From Planotetraspora mira (GTDB lineage: Bacteria > Actinomycetota > Actinomycetes > Streptosporangiales > Streptosporangiaceae): a stretch of 49,537 nucleotides of DNA. Under the pieces are notes generated by a model that saw only the letters and a program-made list of their open reading frames with translations, did not search any database and was not told where the DNA came from. The stretch is taken from assembly GCF_016863275.1 (NCBI RefSeq), contig NZ_BOOO01000054.1, forward strand, positions 1 to 49,537. Reading direction: 5' to 3'. Below are positions 26,116-35,103 of this stretch, piece by piece. The stretch's first letter is position 1. Each line of letters begins with the position of its first letter. A program made the translations under genes and the position numbers.

Positions 26116-27361
26116 GACCGAACTCCGTCCGGATCTGCTGGAACGCGGTGTAGTTGGCGATCACGTCGATCCTGCCCAGCGGCAGCGCGGCCACCGCCTG
26201 GTCGAACGAATCGCAGAGCTGGAACGGGATGCCGGCGACGTCGAGCCGCAACGCAAGGTCGAGACGCCGCTCACCGGTCACGTAGACGGGCCGCCCCCGG
26301 AGGATGCGGTAGTCGACGTCCCAGAGCCACGAGGTGTCCCGGCCGTCCGGCCCCTGGGCGTTGACCGACAAGATGATCGGAAGCCTCGGGTCGGAGACCT
26401 CGAAGGCCTCCAGCCAGCCCGCCGGGTTCTTGGCCAGCAGGAGTCGCAGGGCGCGCCCGTCGCGCTCCACTGTGGTGTAGCGGCCCGCCACCGACGTGAC
26501 CGTCCGCAACCTCGGCAGGGCTCTGGCCGGGTCGAGCCCGAACGCGTCCACCGTGGCCAGCGCGATCGCGGCGTTGGACCGGTTGGCCTCGCCGGGAAGC
26601 TGCAGATCGAGCCGCCAGCGCCGGCCGTGCGGGTCGATCACGTCCTCACCGTCGAGGACCCAGTCGGGCTCGGGGCGATGGAAGGTGCACTCGCGGCAGG
26701 CCCAGTGGACCGACCCCTGCTGCCCCATCTCCCTGGAACCGCCGCGGTCGAGGGGGCCGCCGCACTCGGGGCAGCACCACGAGTCCTCACGCCAGCGCTG
26801 CCCGCCCGACACCCAGGTCACCCGGGCCGCCGTGGACGCGCCCCACGTCACCAGGGGGTCGTCACAGTTGGCGATCACGTGCGCCGGCTTGCCCGCCAGC
26901 GCACGGCGCCACTTCTGCGCAAGCAGCCAGATCTCGGCCGCACGGTCCATCTGGTCGCGGCTGAGGTTCATGAGGGTGACGATCCCGGCGTTGGTCGTGT
27001 CGAGCACCTCGGGGAGGTACTTCTCGTCGACCTCGAGCACGGCGAACGGCGCGTGCTTCGCCCCAGACAACGCCGACACGTGGCCTGCCGGCATGTTCGC
27101 ACCGAAGGCGTTGGTGGCCACCTCGCCCAACTCCATGAGCGCCGAGGCGATCAGACGCGTCGTCGTGGTCTTGCCGTTGGTGGCGCTGACCAGGGCGAGC
27201 TTGCGATCTGTGGCGAGCTTGCGGAGCAGATCAGGCTCCAGCATGAGCCCGACCCTGCCGCCGATGACCGACCCGTCGCCGCGTCCGGTGGCCCTGGACA
27301 GCGTCGCGGCCGTGCGGCCCAAGGCACTGGCGAGCTGCGCCCGCAACGGAAGCTGACTCAT
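26105..27361 (-). CDS. murT: Lipid II isoglutaminyl synthase, Mur-ligase subunit MurT
   Basis: A 418-residue Mur-ligase-like ATPase that activates the D-Glu carboxylate of lipid II for amidation with GatD ammonia. The P-loop is in VSATNGKTTTTRLI. The MurT-specific zinc ribbon inserted in the middle domain is visible as CCPECGGPL and ACRECTF. The C-terminal DUF1727 region includes LLLAKNPAGWLEAFEV. The ATG at 27361 is chosen over 27391 because TAGGAT (minus; plus 27369-27374) lies 7 nt upstream and the protein then starts SQLPLRAQLA. Confidence 0.94.
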   Translation of the reverse strand: MSQLPLRAQLASALGRTAATLSRATGRGDGSVIGGRVGLMLEPDLLRKLATDRKLALVSATNGKTTTTRLIASALMELGEVATNAFGANMPAGHVSALSGAKHAPFAVLEVDEKYLPEVLDTTNAGIVTLMNLSRDQMDRAAEIWLLAQKWRRALAGKPAHVIANCDDPLVTWGASTAARVTWVSGGQRWREDSWCCPECGGPLDRGGSREMGQQGSVHWACRECTFHRPEPDWVLDGEDVIDPHGRRWRLDLQLPGEANRSNAAIALATVDAFGLDPARALPRLRTVTSVAGRYTTVERDGRALRLLLAKNPAGWLEAFEVSDPRLPIILSVNAQGPDGRDTSWLWDVDYRILRGRPVYVTGERRLDLALRLDVAGIPFQLCDSFDQAVAALPLGRIDVIANYTAFQQIRTEFGRAV

Positions 27362-27423
27362 GCCCGAGATCCTATCCGCGCTCCCCACCACCGGCCGCCT
27401 CGCGGCTCGGAGCCGTACGGCCC

Positions 27424-27593
27424 TGCATGATCACAAACCGTGAAGACGTAGGCAGGAGGCGACTTTTGCGAACCTGTGCATGATCACGAGTTGTGAAGGT
27501 GCAGGTGAATGTGGTTTCCCCGAACCTGTGCATGATCACGCCCAAGGTTTGGGCAGGTCGGTGGGGGTGTTGCCGAACCTGTGCATGATCACG
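27424..27593. repeat. Regular array of a 20-bp repeat at a 52-53 bp period
   Basis: CGAACCTGTGCATGATCACG occurs exactly three times (27469-27488, 27521-27540, 27574-27593), and a partial copy TGCATGATCAC lies at 27424-27434. Starts are spaced 53, 52 and 53 bp. The 32-34 bp between copies differ but share a CCTGC-like block (minus strand) at similar positions, so the unit is probably a decayed 53-bp tandem repeat. The last copy contains the stop codon of the HerA-like gene. No cas gene is nearby. Confidence 0.8.
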
Positions 27594-30500
27594 CGGGGGG
27601 GATGAAGGACAACTCCGGGGGGGTGTCTCCGTCGAAGGGGAGGACGAACCGGCGGGGCCAGGACAGGACCGTCTCCAGCCAGCCTGCGCCCATCGTCTGG
27701 GCGACGTGCTTGACCCGGTCCTTCGGCTCCACGCCGATCGCGACGGTCCCCACGTCCCGCTGGATGCCCTCGTGCTCGTCGTCTCCGAGGATGACCCGCC
27801 ACGCGAGAGCGCGGTTGCGGTCCACCTCCATCGACAGGGGGTGGTGGCGCAGGGCCTTGGCCCGGTGGCCGAGCAACTCGGTCCTGACCCCCACCGCGAC
27901 GGCCCCCTCACCGGCGGCCGCGGACCCGTTGACCCCCTGGTGCGCGTACGGCCGGCCGACCGGATCGGTGCCGAACAGGGTGTACTCCATCGCCGGGGCG
28001 GCGCTGCGCAAATCGGGTGCGGAATGGCCGAACGGGAACAACCGATCCACTTCGTGCAGCCAGCGGACCTGCGGGATGACCCAGGCCGCCCCCGGGCGCT
28101 CCCCCGCCTGCATCGGCTGCTCCCTGTCCTCCGGGTCCAGCAGTCCCGCGGCGACCTCGGACGCCTTCTCCGTGAGCAGCGTGGGGTCGAACCAGGTCCG
28201 CAGCGACCACGACCTGCGGGCGACGCCGCGCTCGGTGAGGGTCGCGAGCAGGCACTCCCGGCGCTTGACCGGCAACTCGGCCCAGATGTCGGCGAGGACG
28301 CGCGGCACACCGGGCAGAGAGCGGTTCGTCACGAACGACAGAATCACCGTGTCGGTCCAGATCCGCAGCCATGCCCATTCCGGCGCCACGGCGAGCAGGT
28401 CGGCCTCGCGCAGCTCGACCAGCGTGCAGGCCTTGCCCGTACGGCACTCGCGGCCGCAGGCGGCCGAGCGGCGGCCGCAGATGGGCGGGACCGGGCTCAG
28501 CATGGCGCGTTCGCGGTCCTCCCCCAGCGGCACCTGGATGCGCAGCGGGCGGTCCATCCCGTCGGCGAAGACCGCCGCGTAGCCGGGCTGGAGCGAGACG
28601 ACCTGGCGGGACTGGTCCTCGCTCAGGTTCATCGCCGCGCCGACGAGCCGGCGGTCGTCCTCCGCGGGCAGACGGTGGACGACCTTCAGCGCGGTGTTCT
28701 TCACGACGTCGGAGACCAGCTTCGTGGGGATCTGCTCAGCCACGATGATGCCCTCGCCGTACGCCCTGATCTCGGCGAGCATCCCGGCCAGCAGCTCGAC
28801 CGCGTGGGTCGAGGCCCGTTGCGAACCGCGGTCCCTGAGCAGACGGTGGGCCTCCTCGATCACGATGACGTGGCGGAGTCCGGCCGGGCCGTCCTCGTTA
28901 CGCGGGTCCTGCCGGGCACGCATCCGCAGGTGCTCGACGATGCGGATGATGAGCGTGCCCATGAGGAACGCCTTGTCCTCGTCGTTGGCCACGTCCTCGA
29001 TGGCGAGCACCACGTTGCGCTGGAGCAGGCCGCCGATGTCGGCCGGATGACCGCCCTCGAAGAACCGGCCTGCGCTGCCCACCCGCAGGCTGCGCAGCCG
29101 GAGGCTGATGAACCCCTCGACGTCGGCCTGCACCTCGTTGCCGTAGCCGATCTCCTGGATGACCTCCAGGGCGTGCTGCTGCAGCTGCTCGAGGGTCGGT
29201 ACGGCCGGCTGCACCGCCGCGCCGGGGATCCCGCCTCCGGTGACGACGTCCCAGCCGTTGGCCTCGTAGACCCGCTGGAGGGCCAGCGACATGATCTGCG
29301 GGAACGGCTCCTCGGCGTCGAAGGCCGCCATGAAGAGCGCGCGGACCATGTCGATGTGCGCCTGCACCGGATAGCCCGGCTCGGGAGCGAGCGGGTTCAC
29401 GCTGAACGGCACGTTGTCCGGCGCGGACGGGTTGATGACGGTCAGCGGCGCGAGGTTCTCGACCCGGCCCGCCATCGCGGCGTACTCCGACTTGGCCGGC
29501 TCGATGGCCAGCCACGGGATCCCGGCCTTGGTGAGCTCCTCCAGCAGGTGCCTGACCGTCTGCGACTTGCCCGAGCCGGTGGCGCCGGTGATGAAGGCGT
29601 GGCGGTTCAGCGTGGCCAGCGGCACCCGGAACGCGCCCACCGCCCGGTCCTGGCCGTCCACGATCGCCCCGAGGTCGATCAGCTCGGAGGAACCCTCGAT
29701 CTCGGCCTCGCTCGTCACGTCGAAGTAGCCCGCGTCGACCACCCGCACGCCCGGGACCTCCCGGCGCGGCAGTCCCGCGAGAGCGGCGAGCGCGCCCGCC
29801 GTGGCGGCGAACGGCGCGCCCGCCCCGTCGGCGGAGTCCTGCAGGTTGACGGCCAGCGCCTCGGCGAAGCCGTACACGGACTCGCCGGCGGCGATGCCGC
29901 GCTCGGCTCCGGACAGGGCCGGCACGGACATGGCGCTGCGGAGCCGGTAGGGATGGTGGCTCATCTCGACCGAGCCGACCAGCACGGGGGCGAGTTGCCG
30001 CAGTTCGTCGGGGCCCGCGGCGCCCGCGAGCACACGGACGTTCCACAGACCGGCCTCGCGGAACGCGTCGAGCTCCTGCATCCTGCGCTCGGCGCGCTCG
30101 GCGTCGAATCGGGACCTCTCCGAGGCGTCGCCGTACTGGCGCAGGACGTTGAGCTGGGTGCGCAGGTGGGCGACCTCGGTGTCGAGGAGGTCGGTCGGCT
30201 CGGCGACCACCACCCAGCCGAACGGTCGCGACATCAGCGTGACCAGCGTCGACTCGAACAGCGTCGGCCGCTTGTGCTCGTCGGGCTCGGGCTCGCGCCT
30301 GCCGTACAGCGGAGGCGCCTGCCTGCCGGGGCAGGGCGTCCAGACCAGGTCGGCCAGGTCGGCGATCCACTCCTCGCCGATCTCGACCCCGCGGGCACCG
30401 CCGGGGAAGAGCAGCGGCTGAGGACCCGTGACGGGCGCCTCGTCACTCGCGACCGCGCGCTTGGGCGGCCGCGGCGGCGTGAGCGGCCCCGCGTTGGTGA

Positions 30501-30684
30501 TGAGCTCGAGCGGCGCCCCCGAACCACGCGACAACCAGCCGATGACGAACGGGCGGTTGCGCTGTGCGGCGGACAGAACGGCCGGGAGAACGGTGACGAA
30601 GTCCCATTCCGCAGACGAACTCCGCGACGGGGCGGCGATCGCCTGGATCCGGTACCACGGCCCGCTCAGGGGGAACGGATGCAT
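27589..30684 (-). CDS. HerA/FtsK-type ATPase (DUF87-like)
   Basis: A 1031-residue P-loop ATPase. The N-terminal about 340 residues are unassigned and include a helical stretch (165-215). Walker A GATGSGKS is at 367-374, Walker B VIVIEEAH at 606-613 and the HerA-type sensor AEQIPTKLVSDVVKNTALK at 649-667. A four-cysteine cluster follows at about 736, 743, 747 and 753, possibly a zinc site, then a unique C-terminal about 270 residues. HerA/FtsK ATPases are hexameric motors moving DNA or protein; the substrate here is unknown. No membrane helix is seen. The ATG at 30684 has GAGGGG just upstream. It lies 96 bp downstream of its membrane-anchored relative, in one probable operon. Confidence 0.85.
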   Translation of the reverse strand: MHPFPLSGPWYRIQAIAAPSRSSSAEWDFVTVLPAVLSAAQRNRPFVIGWLSRGSGAPLELITNAGPLTPPRPPKRAVASDEAPVTGPQPLLFPGGARGVEIGEEWIADLADLVWTPCPGRQAPPLYGRREPEPDEHKRPTLFESTLVTLMSRPFGWVVVAEPTDLLDTEVAHLRTQLNVLRQYGDASERSRFDAERAERRMQELDAFREAGLWNVRVLAGAAGPDELRQLAPVLVGSVEMSHHPYRLRSAMSVPALSGAERGIAAGESVYGFAEALAVNLQDSADGAGAPFAATAGALAALAGLPRREVPGVRVVDAGYFDVTSEAEIEGSSELIDLGAIVDGQDRAVGAFRVPLATLNRHAFITGATGSGKSQTVRHLLEELTKAGIPWLAIEPAKSEYAAMAGRVENLAPLTVINPSAPDNVPFSVNPLAPEPGYPVQAHIDMVRALFMAAFDAEEPFPQIMSLALQRVYEANGWDVVTGGGIPGAAVQPAVPTLEQLQQHALEVIQEIGYGNEVQADVEGFISLRLRSLRVGSAGRFFEGGHPADIGGLLQRNVVLAIEDVANDEDKAFLMGTLIIRIVEHLRMRARQDPRNEDGPAGLRHVIVIEEAHRLLRDRGSQRASTHAVELLAGMLAEIRAYGEGIIVAEQIPTKLVSDVVKNTALKVVHRLPAEDDRRLVGAAMNLSEDQSRQVVSLQPGYAAVFADGMDRPLRIQVPLGEDRERAMLSPVPPICGRRSAACGRECRTGKACTLVELREADLLAVAPEWAWLRIWTDTVILSFVTNRSLPGVPRVLADIWAELPVKRRECLLATLTERGVARRSWSLRTWFDPTLLTEKASEVAAGLLDPEDREQPMQAGERPGAAWVIPQVRWLHEVDRLFPFGHSAPDLRSAAPAMEYTLFGTDPVGRPYAHQGVNGSAAAGEGAVAVGVRTELLGHRAKALRHHPLSMEVDRNRALAWRVILGDDEHEGIQRDVGTVAIGVEPKDRVKHVAQTMGAGWLETVLSWPRRFVLPFDGDTPPELSFIPPA

Positions 30685-30780
30685 GAGACCCCTCACTTGA
30701 CGACGAACAGGGGAGAGACTCCTTCAACGATCAAGTGCTCACATCCCTGTTGACGATGCCCTTACCGGATCCGGACGGTG

Positions 30781-32709
30781 TCATGGCCGCTTGCGCCAGT
30801 CGAGCCGGGGCGGCGGAGGACCGAGATTCGGCGGCGGCGCGTCCTCGTCGAGCTCGAGCGGCTCGGGCTCCTCGGAGCGCAGCGCGACCCGCCTCAGCTC
30901 CTGGAACTCGCCCAGCGTCGTCTTGGGGAAGGTGAGGATCGCGGGGTTGGCGTCCGCGAGCCTGACCTGCCGCCCCTCGGCGGTCGCATGGGTGACGATG
31001 ACCGACGTGGTGGGGAGTTGCTGCAGTTGGTGCGGCTCGACGAGGAACTCCCGCGAGCGCTGCAGCACGCCCTCGGCGACCTGGGGAGCGGTGCGCCCCC
31101 ACTCGGTCGACTCGGTGATGTCCTCCTTGAGGTCGCCCTCCCCCTTCTCCTCCGGGCCGGTACGGCCTTCGCCGACGGTGGAGGTGTAGAACCCGCTCGG
31201 GGGATGGACGGACGAGCTGAACGTCTCGGTGAGCTGGGCCAGTTCGAGACGGTGCTCGGTGCCGACGTGCTCGCTCGCGACCCTGGCGTCCTCTGCGTTG
31301 CCCAGGCGCATGAACGCGACGGCGGCGTGGCCCCTGCCGAGCCGTTCCCTGACCGTGGGGGTGAGGCTGCGGTAGGTCAGCACGAGCCCCGTACGGGACG
31401 TCTCACAGGCGTCCATGAGCCGGTCGAGCACGTCGCCGCGCAGCTTGTCCGCCCCGGCCACGATGATCGTGTGATACCAGGGCCGCTCGCTCGCCGGAGA
31501 CTGGCGCAGGATGTGCGTGAGCGCCGTGGCCACGTAGGTGCCGAGCACCCGGTTGCCGAAGACGCCCGCCTGGCGGTCCATGCTGACCACGCGCAACCGT
31601 GCCGGCGGCAGCCGTACGGCCTCGGAGCCGAGCGTCTCCAGCTTGCGTAATTGCGACTCCAGCGCCCAGGCCCGCTCGATCACGACGCGGTCGGCGACGC
31701 CCCGGCCGAACAGGGTGCCGATGCGTTCGAGCTGGGTCGCGGTCAGCAGGCCGTACTTCATGTCGTCGCGCGGGTCACCCACCTGGGCGAGTGCCCGGAG
31801 CGCCGCGGTGACCTGGCTGATCGTGGCGTTCTCCCCGAGGACCTCGAGGACCCGCTCCAGGATGGCGTTGTCGAACCCGATGTCCCTGCTGGTCTCCTCG
31901 CTCACGCTCACGACGTGGGCGAGCACGTCGGCGAAGGCCTCCGGCTTGAGCGTGGCACCCAGGTCGAGCCGCGGCAGGTCCACCGGAAGCACCCACACCA
32001 GCGGGTCGTCGCCGCCCCTCTTCGCCAGCTCGATGAGGTCCTTGGCGATGGCCCCCTCGGACAGGTCGAGCACGGTGAGGTGACCGCCGCTGTAGAGCCG
32101 GGTCGCGCCGATCAGGGTGATCAGGGCCGACCAGCCCGCGAGCGTCCCGCCTGCGACGTCGACGCGGTCGATCTCGTCGGGCACGGCCACCGCGTACCAG
32201 TTCAGCTGCTTGTCGAACGTGGTCTTCTTCTCGGCCCAGGCACGGTACTCGGCGGCGTGCTCCTCCTGGGCCGTCATGATCTCGCGCTCGCGCCGCTCCT
32301 GCGTCCGCTGCTCCCGAGCGAGGCGCTCGTTCACCCGTACGCCGACCGCGCGGTTGCCCTGGACGATCGCATAGGTGCAGATCCCGGCCACACCGCCCGC
32401 CGCGACCAGTCCGAGCAGCACGAACGACCACGCGAGCATCTGCGTCACCCCGAGGGCGAAGATGCCGACCGCGACGACGGCCATGAAACGGCGGAAGATC
32501 CGGACCGGGCGGTTGAGCATGTCCTCCTGGAGCCGCTCCCGCTGGGCCCATTCCGCCTCGGCGGGCGCTTGGGCGTCCGCCTCTTCGATGTCCTCCCGGG
32601 CGGGACGTTTGGGTGGGGGCCCCGGATCTGAATGCAGCAGGGCGTACTGCCAGCCCAGGTAGATACGGTCCGCCTGAAGCTGAGCATGCTCCGGGTGCGG
32701 GTCGCCCAC
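30781..32709 (-). CDS. Membrane-anchored TraG/HerA-like protein with degenerate ATPase motifs
   Basis: A 642-residue protein. A cytoplasmic N-terminus is followed by two adjacent membrane helices (about 74-113), a charged helical linker and a P-loop-like domain. Where Walker A is expected I see GGTLAGWSAL (187-196), without the catalytic Lys. Where Walker B is expected I see TIIVAGADKL (414-423), without the Asp-Glu pair. The following GLVLTYRSL and RLGNAEDARVASEHVGTEHR segments resemble the C-terminus of TraG/VirD4-type coupling proteins. It is probably a pseudo-ATPase anchoring the HerA-like motor to the membrane. The GTG start has GGAGGG upstream. Confidence 0.7.
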   Translation of the reverse strand: MGDPHPEHAQLQADRIYLGWQYALLHSDPGPPPKRPAREDIEEADAQAPAEAEWAQRERLQEDMLNRPVRIFRRFMAVVAVGIFALGVTQMLAWSFVLLGLVAAGGVAGICTYAIVQGNRAVGVRVNERLAREQRTQERREREIMTAQEEHAAEYRAWAEKKTTFDKQLNWYAVAVPDEIDRVDVAGGTLAGWSALITLIGATRLYSGGHLTVLDLSEGAIAKDLIELAKRGGDDPLVWVLPVDLPRLDLGATLKPEAFADVLAHVVSVSEETSRDIGFDNAILERVLEVLGENATISQVTAALRALAQVGDPRDDMKYGLLTATQLERIGTLFGRGVADRVVIERAWALESQLRKLETLGSEAVRLPPARLRVVSMDRQAGVFGNRVLGTYVATALTHILRQSPASERPWYHTIIVAGADKLRGDVLDRLMDACETSRTGLVLTYRSLTPTVRERLGRGHAAVAFMRLGNAEDARVASEHVGTEHRLELAQLTETFSSSVHPPSGFYTSTVGEGRTGPEEKGEGDLKEDITESTEWGRTAPQVAEGVLQRSREFLVEPHQLQQLPTTSVIVTHATAEGRQVRLADANPAILTFPKTTLGEFQELRRVALRSEEPEPLELDEDAPPPNLGPPPPRLDWRKRP

Positions 32710-32853
32710 AAGCCCTCCATGTCCGCCTGGGTCACAGCGTAGGAGCTATAAGCCCTATCAGGACGGGCTTCTCGGCATTCGGACGCAATTCCGGCCAGCG
32801 ATGGGACGAATGCGGCTAATGGTTCGACTGCGGGCGTACTACCATCCGGTGCC

Positions 32854-33507
32854 ATGATGTCATCCCCCCGCGGCAGCCGCCGTCGACGTCCGGTCCTGGT
32901 TCCGGTCGCCTCCGCGGTGCTGGCGGCGGGCATCGGCGTGACCGCCGTCTCCGGCGGCTTCGCCCAGGCGGCCGACGATCCACCCCCGAAGGTCGCTCCA
33001 GGCAAGATGATCGACCAGGGCCAGTTCCGCACGCAGTTCGTCAAGGCGGCCGACACCACCCAGCCGGGCACCTTCGGCGATCTCAAGCGTTACCTGGTGC
33101 TCACTCTCAAGGTCACCAACCTGGGCGATGAGACCACAGGCATCGGCCTCCTCCCGGAGGCTGACAAGATCGGGTCGATGCCCCTCAACTTCGCGGGTTC
33201 CATCCTCCGCATGCGACCGGAGATCAAGACGAAGTACGGACCCGAGGTCTACGGGACGGATTTCGGGGTCAAGACCGGGCTTCTGCAGCCTGGTGTGGCG
33301 ACGACCGTGCTCGTGAAGTTCGAACTCGAGCCCACGGCCACGGCTCCCACCTCAGTCACTCTGGACGTCGGCAGCTTCGTCTACGAGCCGCTCGGACTAC
33401 GGGACCAGACGCATTACTGGCAACTCGTCGGTGACGATGACGACGACGGGTTCGTCCCCACGGTGGCCGCGGAGGTCACCCTCCCAGTGACGCGGGAGCG
33501 CGGGTGA
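32854..33507 (+). CDS. Exported or membrane-anchored protein with probable Ig/telokin-like domain
   Basis: A 217-residue protein. A basic N-terminus (RGSRRRRP) and one hydrophobic segment (VLVPVASAVLAAGIGVTAVSG) form a signal peptide or anchor. The rest is strand-rich (RYLVLTLKVTNLGDETTGIGL, TTVLVKFELEP), like DUF4352-type beta sandwiches. The function is unknown. ATG ATG at 32854, 8 nt after TACCAT (32840-32845). It is the first of three plus-strand genes divergent from the ATPase pair, with a 4-nt GTGA overlap to the next gene. Confidence 0.7.
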   Translation: MMSSPRGSRRRRPVLVPVASAVLAAGIGVTAVSGGFAQAADDPPPKVAPGKMIDQGQFRTQFVKAADTTQPGTFGDLKRYLVLTLKVTNLGDETTGIGLLPEADKIGSMPLNFAGSILRMRPEIKTKYGPEVYGTDFGVKTGLLQPGVATTVLVKFELEPTATAPTSVTLDVGSFVYEPLGLRDQTHYWQLVGDDDDDGFVPTVAAEVTLPVTRERG

Positions 33508-34181
33508 TGACGATGACGCGACAGGAACCGGGAACCACCCCGCGGCAGGCACGCAGACCCGTGGAGCGGCGGAGCGTCGTCGGCCGCGTCGCGGCGATGG
33601 TCGCCGGGATCGCCCTGGCGGCGGCCGCGGTGTGGGCCCAGTCGAACGCCATGCCGTACGAGCAGCGCGGCTCCTTCCTCACCACCAAGGGCGAGATCGG
33701 CCGGCCCGTGGAGACGAACCGCTACACCGTGCAGGTGACGTCGGTGACGGCGGCACACATGGTGGATACGCGGAACTTCTCCAGCGAGACCGTGAAGGTC
33801 GCGACCCGCTACCTGTTCCTTCTGGTGAACCTCAGGGCGACCACCCGCAGCGAGCCCATGCAGCTGAGCAAGCTGGGGCCGCCCGAGCTTCTCACCGCGG
33901 ACGGCAAGCGATACAAGCCCACCGACAAGGTGGATGAGTCGCTCACCTTCTTCGCCAAGCAGGTCCAGCCGGGGCTCTGGTCCGCCGGAACCCTCGTCTA
34001 CGAGGTTCCCGCCGCCGCCATACCGGGCGTCCGCTTCGTCTTCATCCCGCCCGTCGCCGCGATAGTCGTGGACAACTCCGCGCCAGAAGCGGAGATCGAC
34101 CTGGGCCTCACCAGCGCGGACGCCGCCCGGCTGATCTCACGGGCAGAGGCGTACCACCCCCTGGTGACCAAGACCTCATGA
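33504..34181 (+). CDS. Single-pass membrane protein with probable beta-sandwich domain
   Basis: A 225-residue protein. A short basic cytoplasmic N-terminus (RQARRPVERRSVVGR) and one membrane helix (about residues 28-45) precede an extracytoplasmic domain (GEIGRPVETNRYTVQVTSVT, RYLFLLVNLRATTRSEPMQL, GTLVYEVP). The arrangement parallels the preceding protein, and both look like DUF4352-type folds. The function is unknown. The GTG start overlaps the upstream stop by 4 nt. Confidence 0.7.
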   Translation: MMTMTRQEPGTTPRQARRPVERRSVVGRVAAMVAGIALAAAAVWAQSNAMPYEQRGSFLTTKGEIGRPVETNRYTVQVTSVTAAHMVDTRNFSSETVKVATRYLFLLVNLRATTRSEPMQLSKLGPPELLTADGKRYKPTDKVDESLTFFAKQVQPGLWSAGTLVYEVPAAAIPGVRFVFIPPVAAIVVDNSAPEAEIDLGLTSADAARLISRAEAYHPLVTKTS

Positions 34182-34215
34182 GCCGAAGAATCGGGAAGAC
34201 GTGCGAGGTTCTGAC

Positions 34216-35103
34216 GTGAGCGAGACGCCGATGGGCGGAGACCGGCAGGACCCCGGCTCTCCCGACTCCCGGGACTGGTTCGCCCCGCCTTTGGACCAGC
34301 CGGCGGACATGGACATCACCTACACGGGCCCACCGCCCCAGCCTCCCTCGATACCCATTCCGGGGACGCTCCGGCCGGTCGGGGACCTGCGGGTCTGGCC
34401 GGCCCTGTCGGAGGAGGAGCACACCATGACGGTGCCCTTCCCCGCCGTCCCCGGCACCCGCGTCGAGTTGCCCGCCCACTACAGGCGGCCCTCGCCGCCG
34501 GCGCCGCCGCCTCCTCCCGCGCGCAAGAAGATGTCACGCGGTCGGCGGCGCGTCCTGCTGGGGTCGGGCGCGTTCCTCTCCGTGGCCGCCGCCATCGCGT
34601 TTCCGCTCTGGTTCGCCCGAGGCGTCTACGAGTACGGCCGGCCAAGCGACCACATCCACATCGTCAAGCCCAAACAAGCCGCAACCTGGCAACACGTGTC
34701 GTGGCGGGTGGCCTTGTGGCCCATAGCCGATCCGGGTCCGAGCGCGAAGCCGGACCCCTCACGTCAGTGGATGAAGGTCGTCGTCACCAGGACGGCTCTG
34801 GACGGTGAGGGCGCCATCCGGCACGGCACCCCCGACGTGAAGCTGACGGACGGGTCAGGCCGCACCTGGCTCGCGCAGCTCGTCAACGACACCACTCCCT
34901 CGGCCACGGCCGAGAACAAGGTCGGGACGCTGTACAAGATCGAGCTGATGGGCGTGGTCCCGACGTCCGTCGCCGACAAGATCGAGGTCCTGGTACGGCC
35001 CAGCATCACCCGCGACGTGCCCGGCCAGTCGTTCGACGACTCGATGAAGGCGTCGGTCACGACCGAGGAGAAGCAAGACCAGGTGCTCAGGTTCACCCGG
35101 TGA
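34216..35103 (+). CDS. Single-pass membrane protein with Pro-rich cytoplasmic domain
   Basis: A 295-residue protein. Its Pro-rich N-terminus of about 105 residues ends in PSPPAPPPPPARKK, followed by one membrane helix (about 113-132) and an extracytoplasmic domain of about 160 residues with strand-like segments (HVSWRVALWPIA, WMKVVVTRTALDGEG, TLYKIELMGVVP). The start is uncertain between GTG 34216 and GTG 34201. It is the third gene of the plus-strand set; its end overlaps the convergent polytopic gene by 11 nt. The function is unknown. Confidence 0.65.
   Translation: MSETPMGGDRQDPGSPDSRDWFAPPLDQPADMDITYTGPPPQPPSIPIPGTLRPVGDLRVWPALSEEEHTMTVPFPAVPGTRVELPAHYRRPSPPAPPPPPARKKMSRGRRRVLLGSGAFLSVAAAIAFPLWFARGVYEYGRPSDHIHIVKPKQAATWQHVSWRVALWPIADPGPSAKPDPSRQWMKVVVTRTALDGEGAIRHGTPDVKLTDGSGRTWLAQLVNDTTPSATAENKVGTLYKIELMGVVPTSVADKIEVLVRPSITRDVPGQSFDDSMKASVTTEEKQDQVLRFTR

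Noticed and set aside
27424-27593. CRISPR array
   Set aside because: Geometry fits, but there are only three full 20-bp repeats, the intervening segments look related, and no cas gene is near.
27706-30753. A 1015-codon plus-strand reading frame
   Set aside because: It is the antisense shadow of the HerA-like gene; GC-rich codon use keeps it open. The composition is Arg/Gly/Asp/Val/Leu-rich with no motif.
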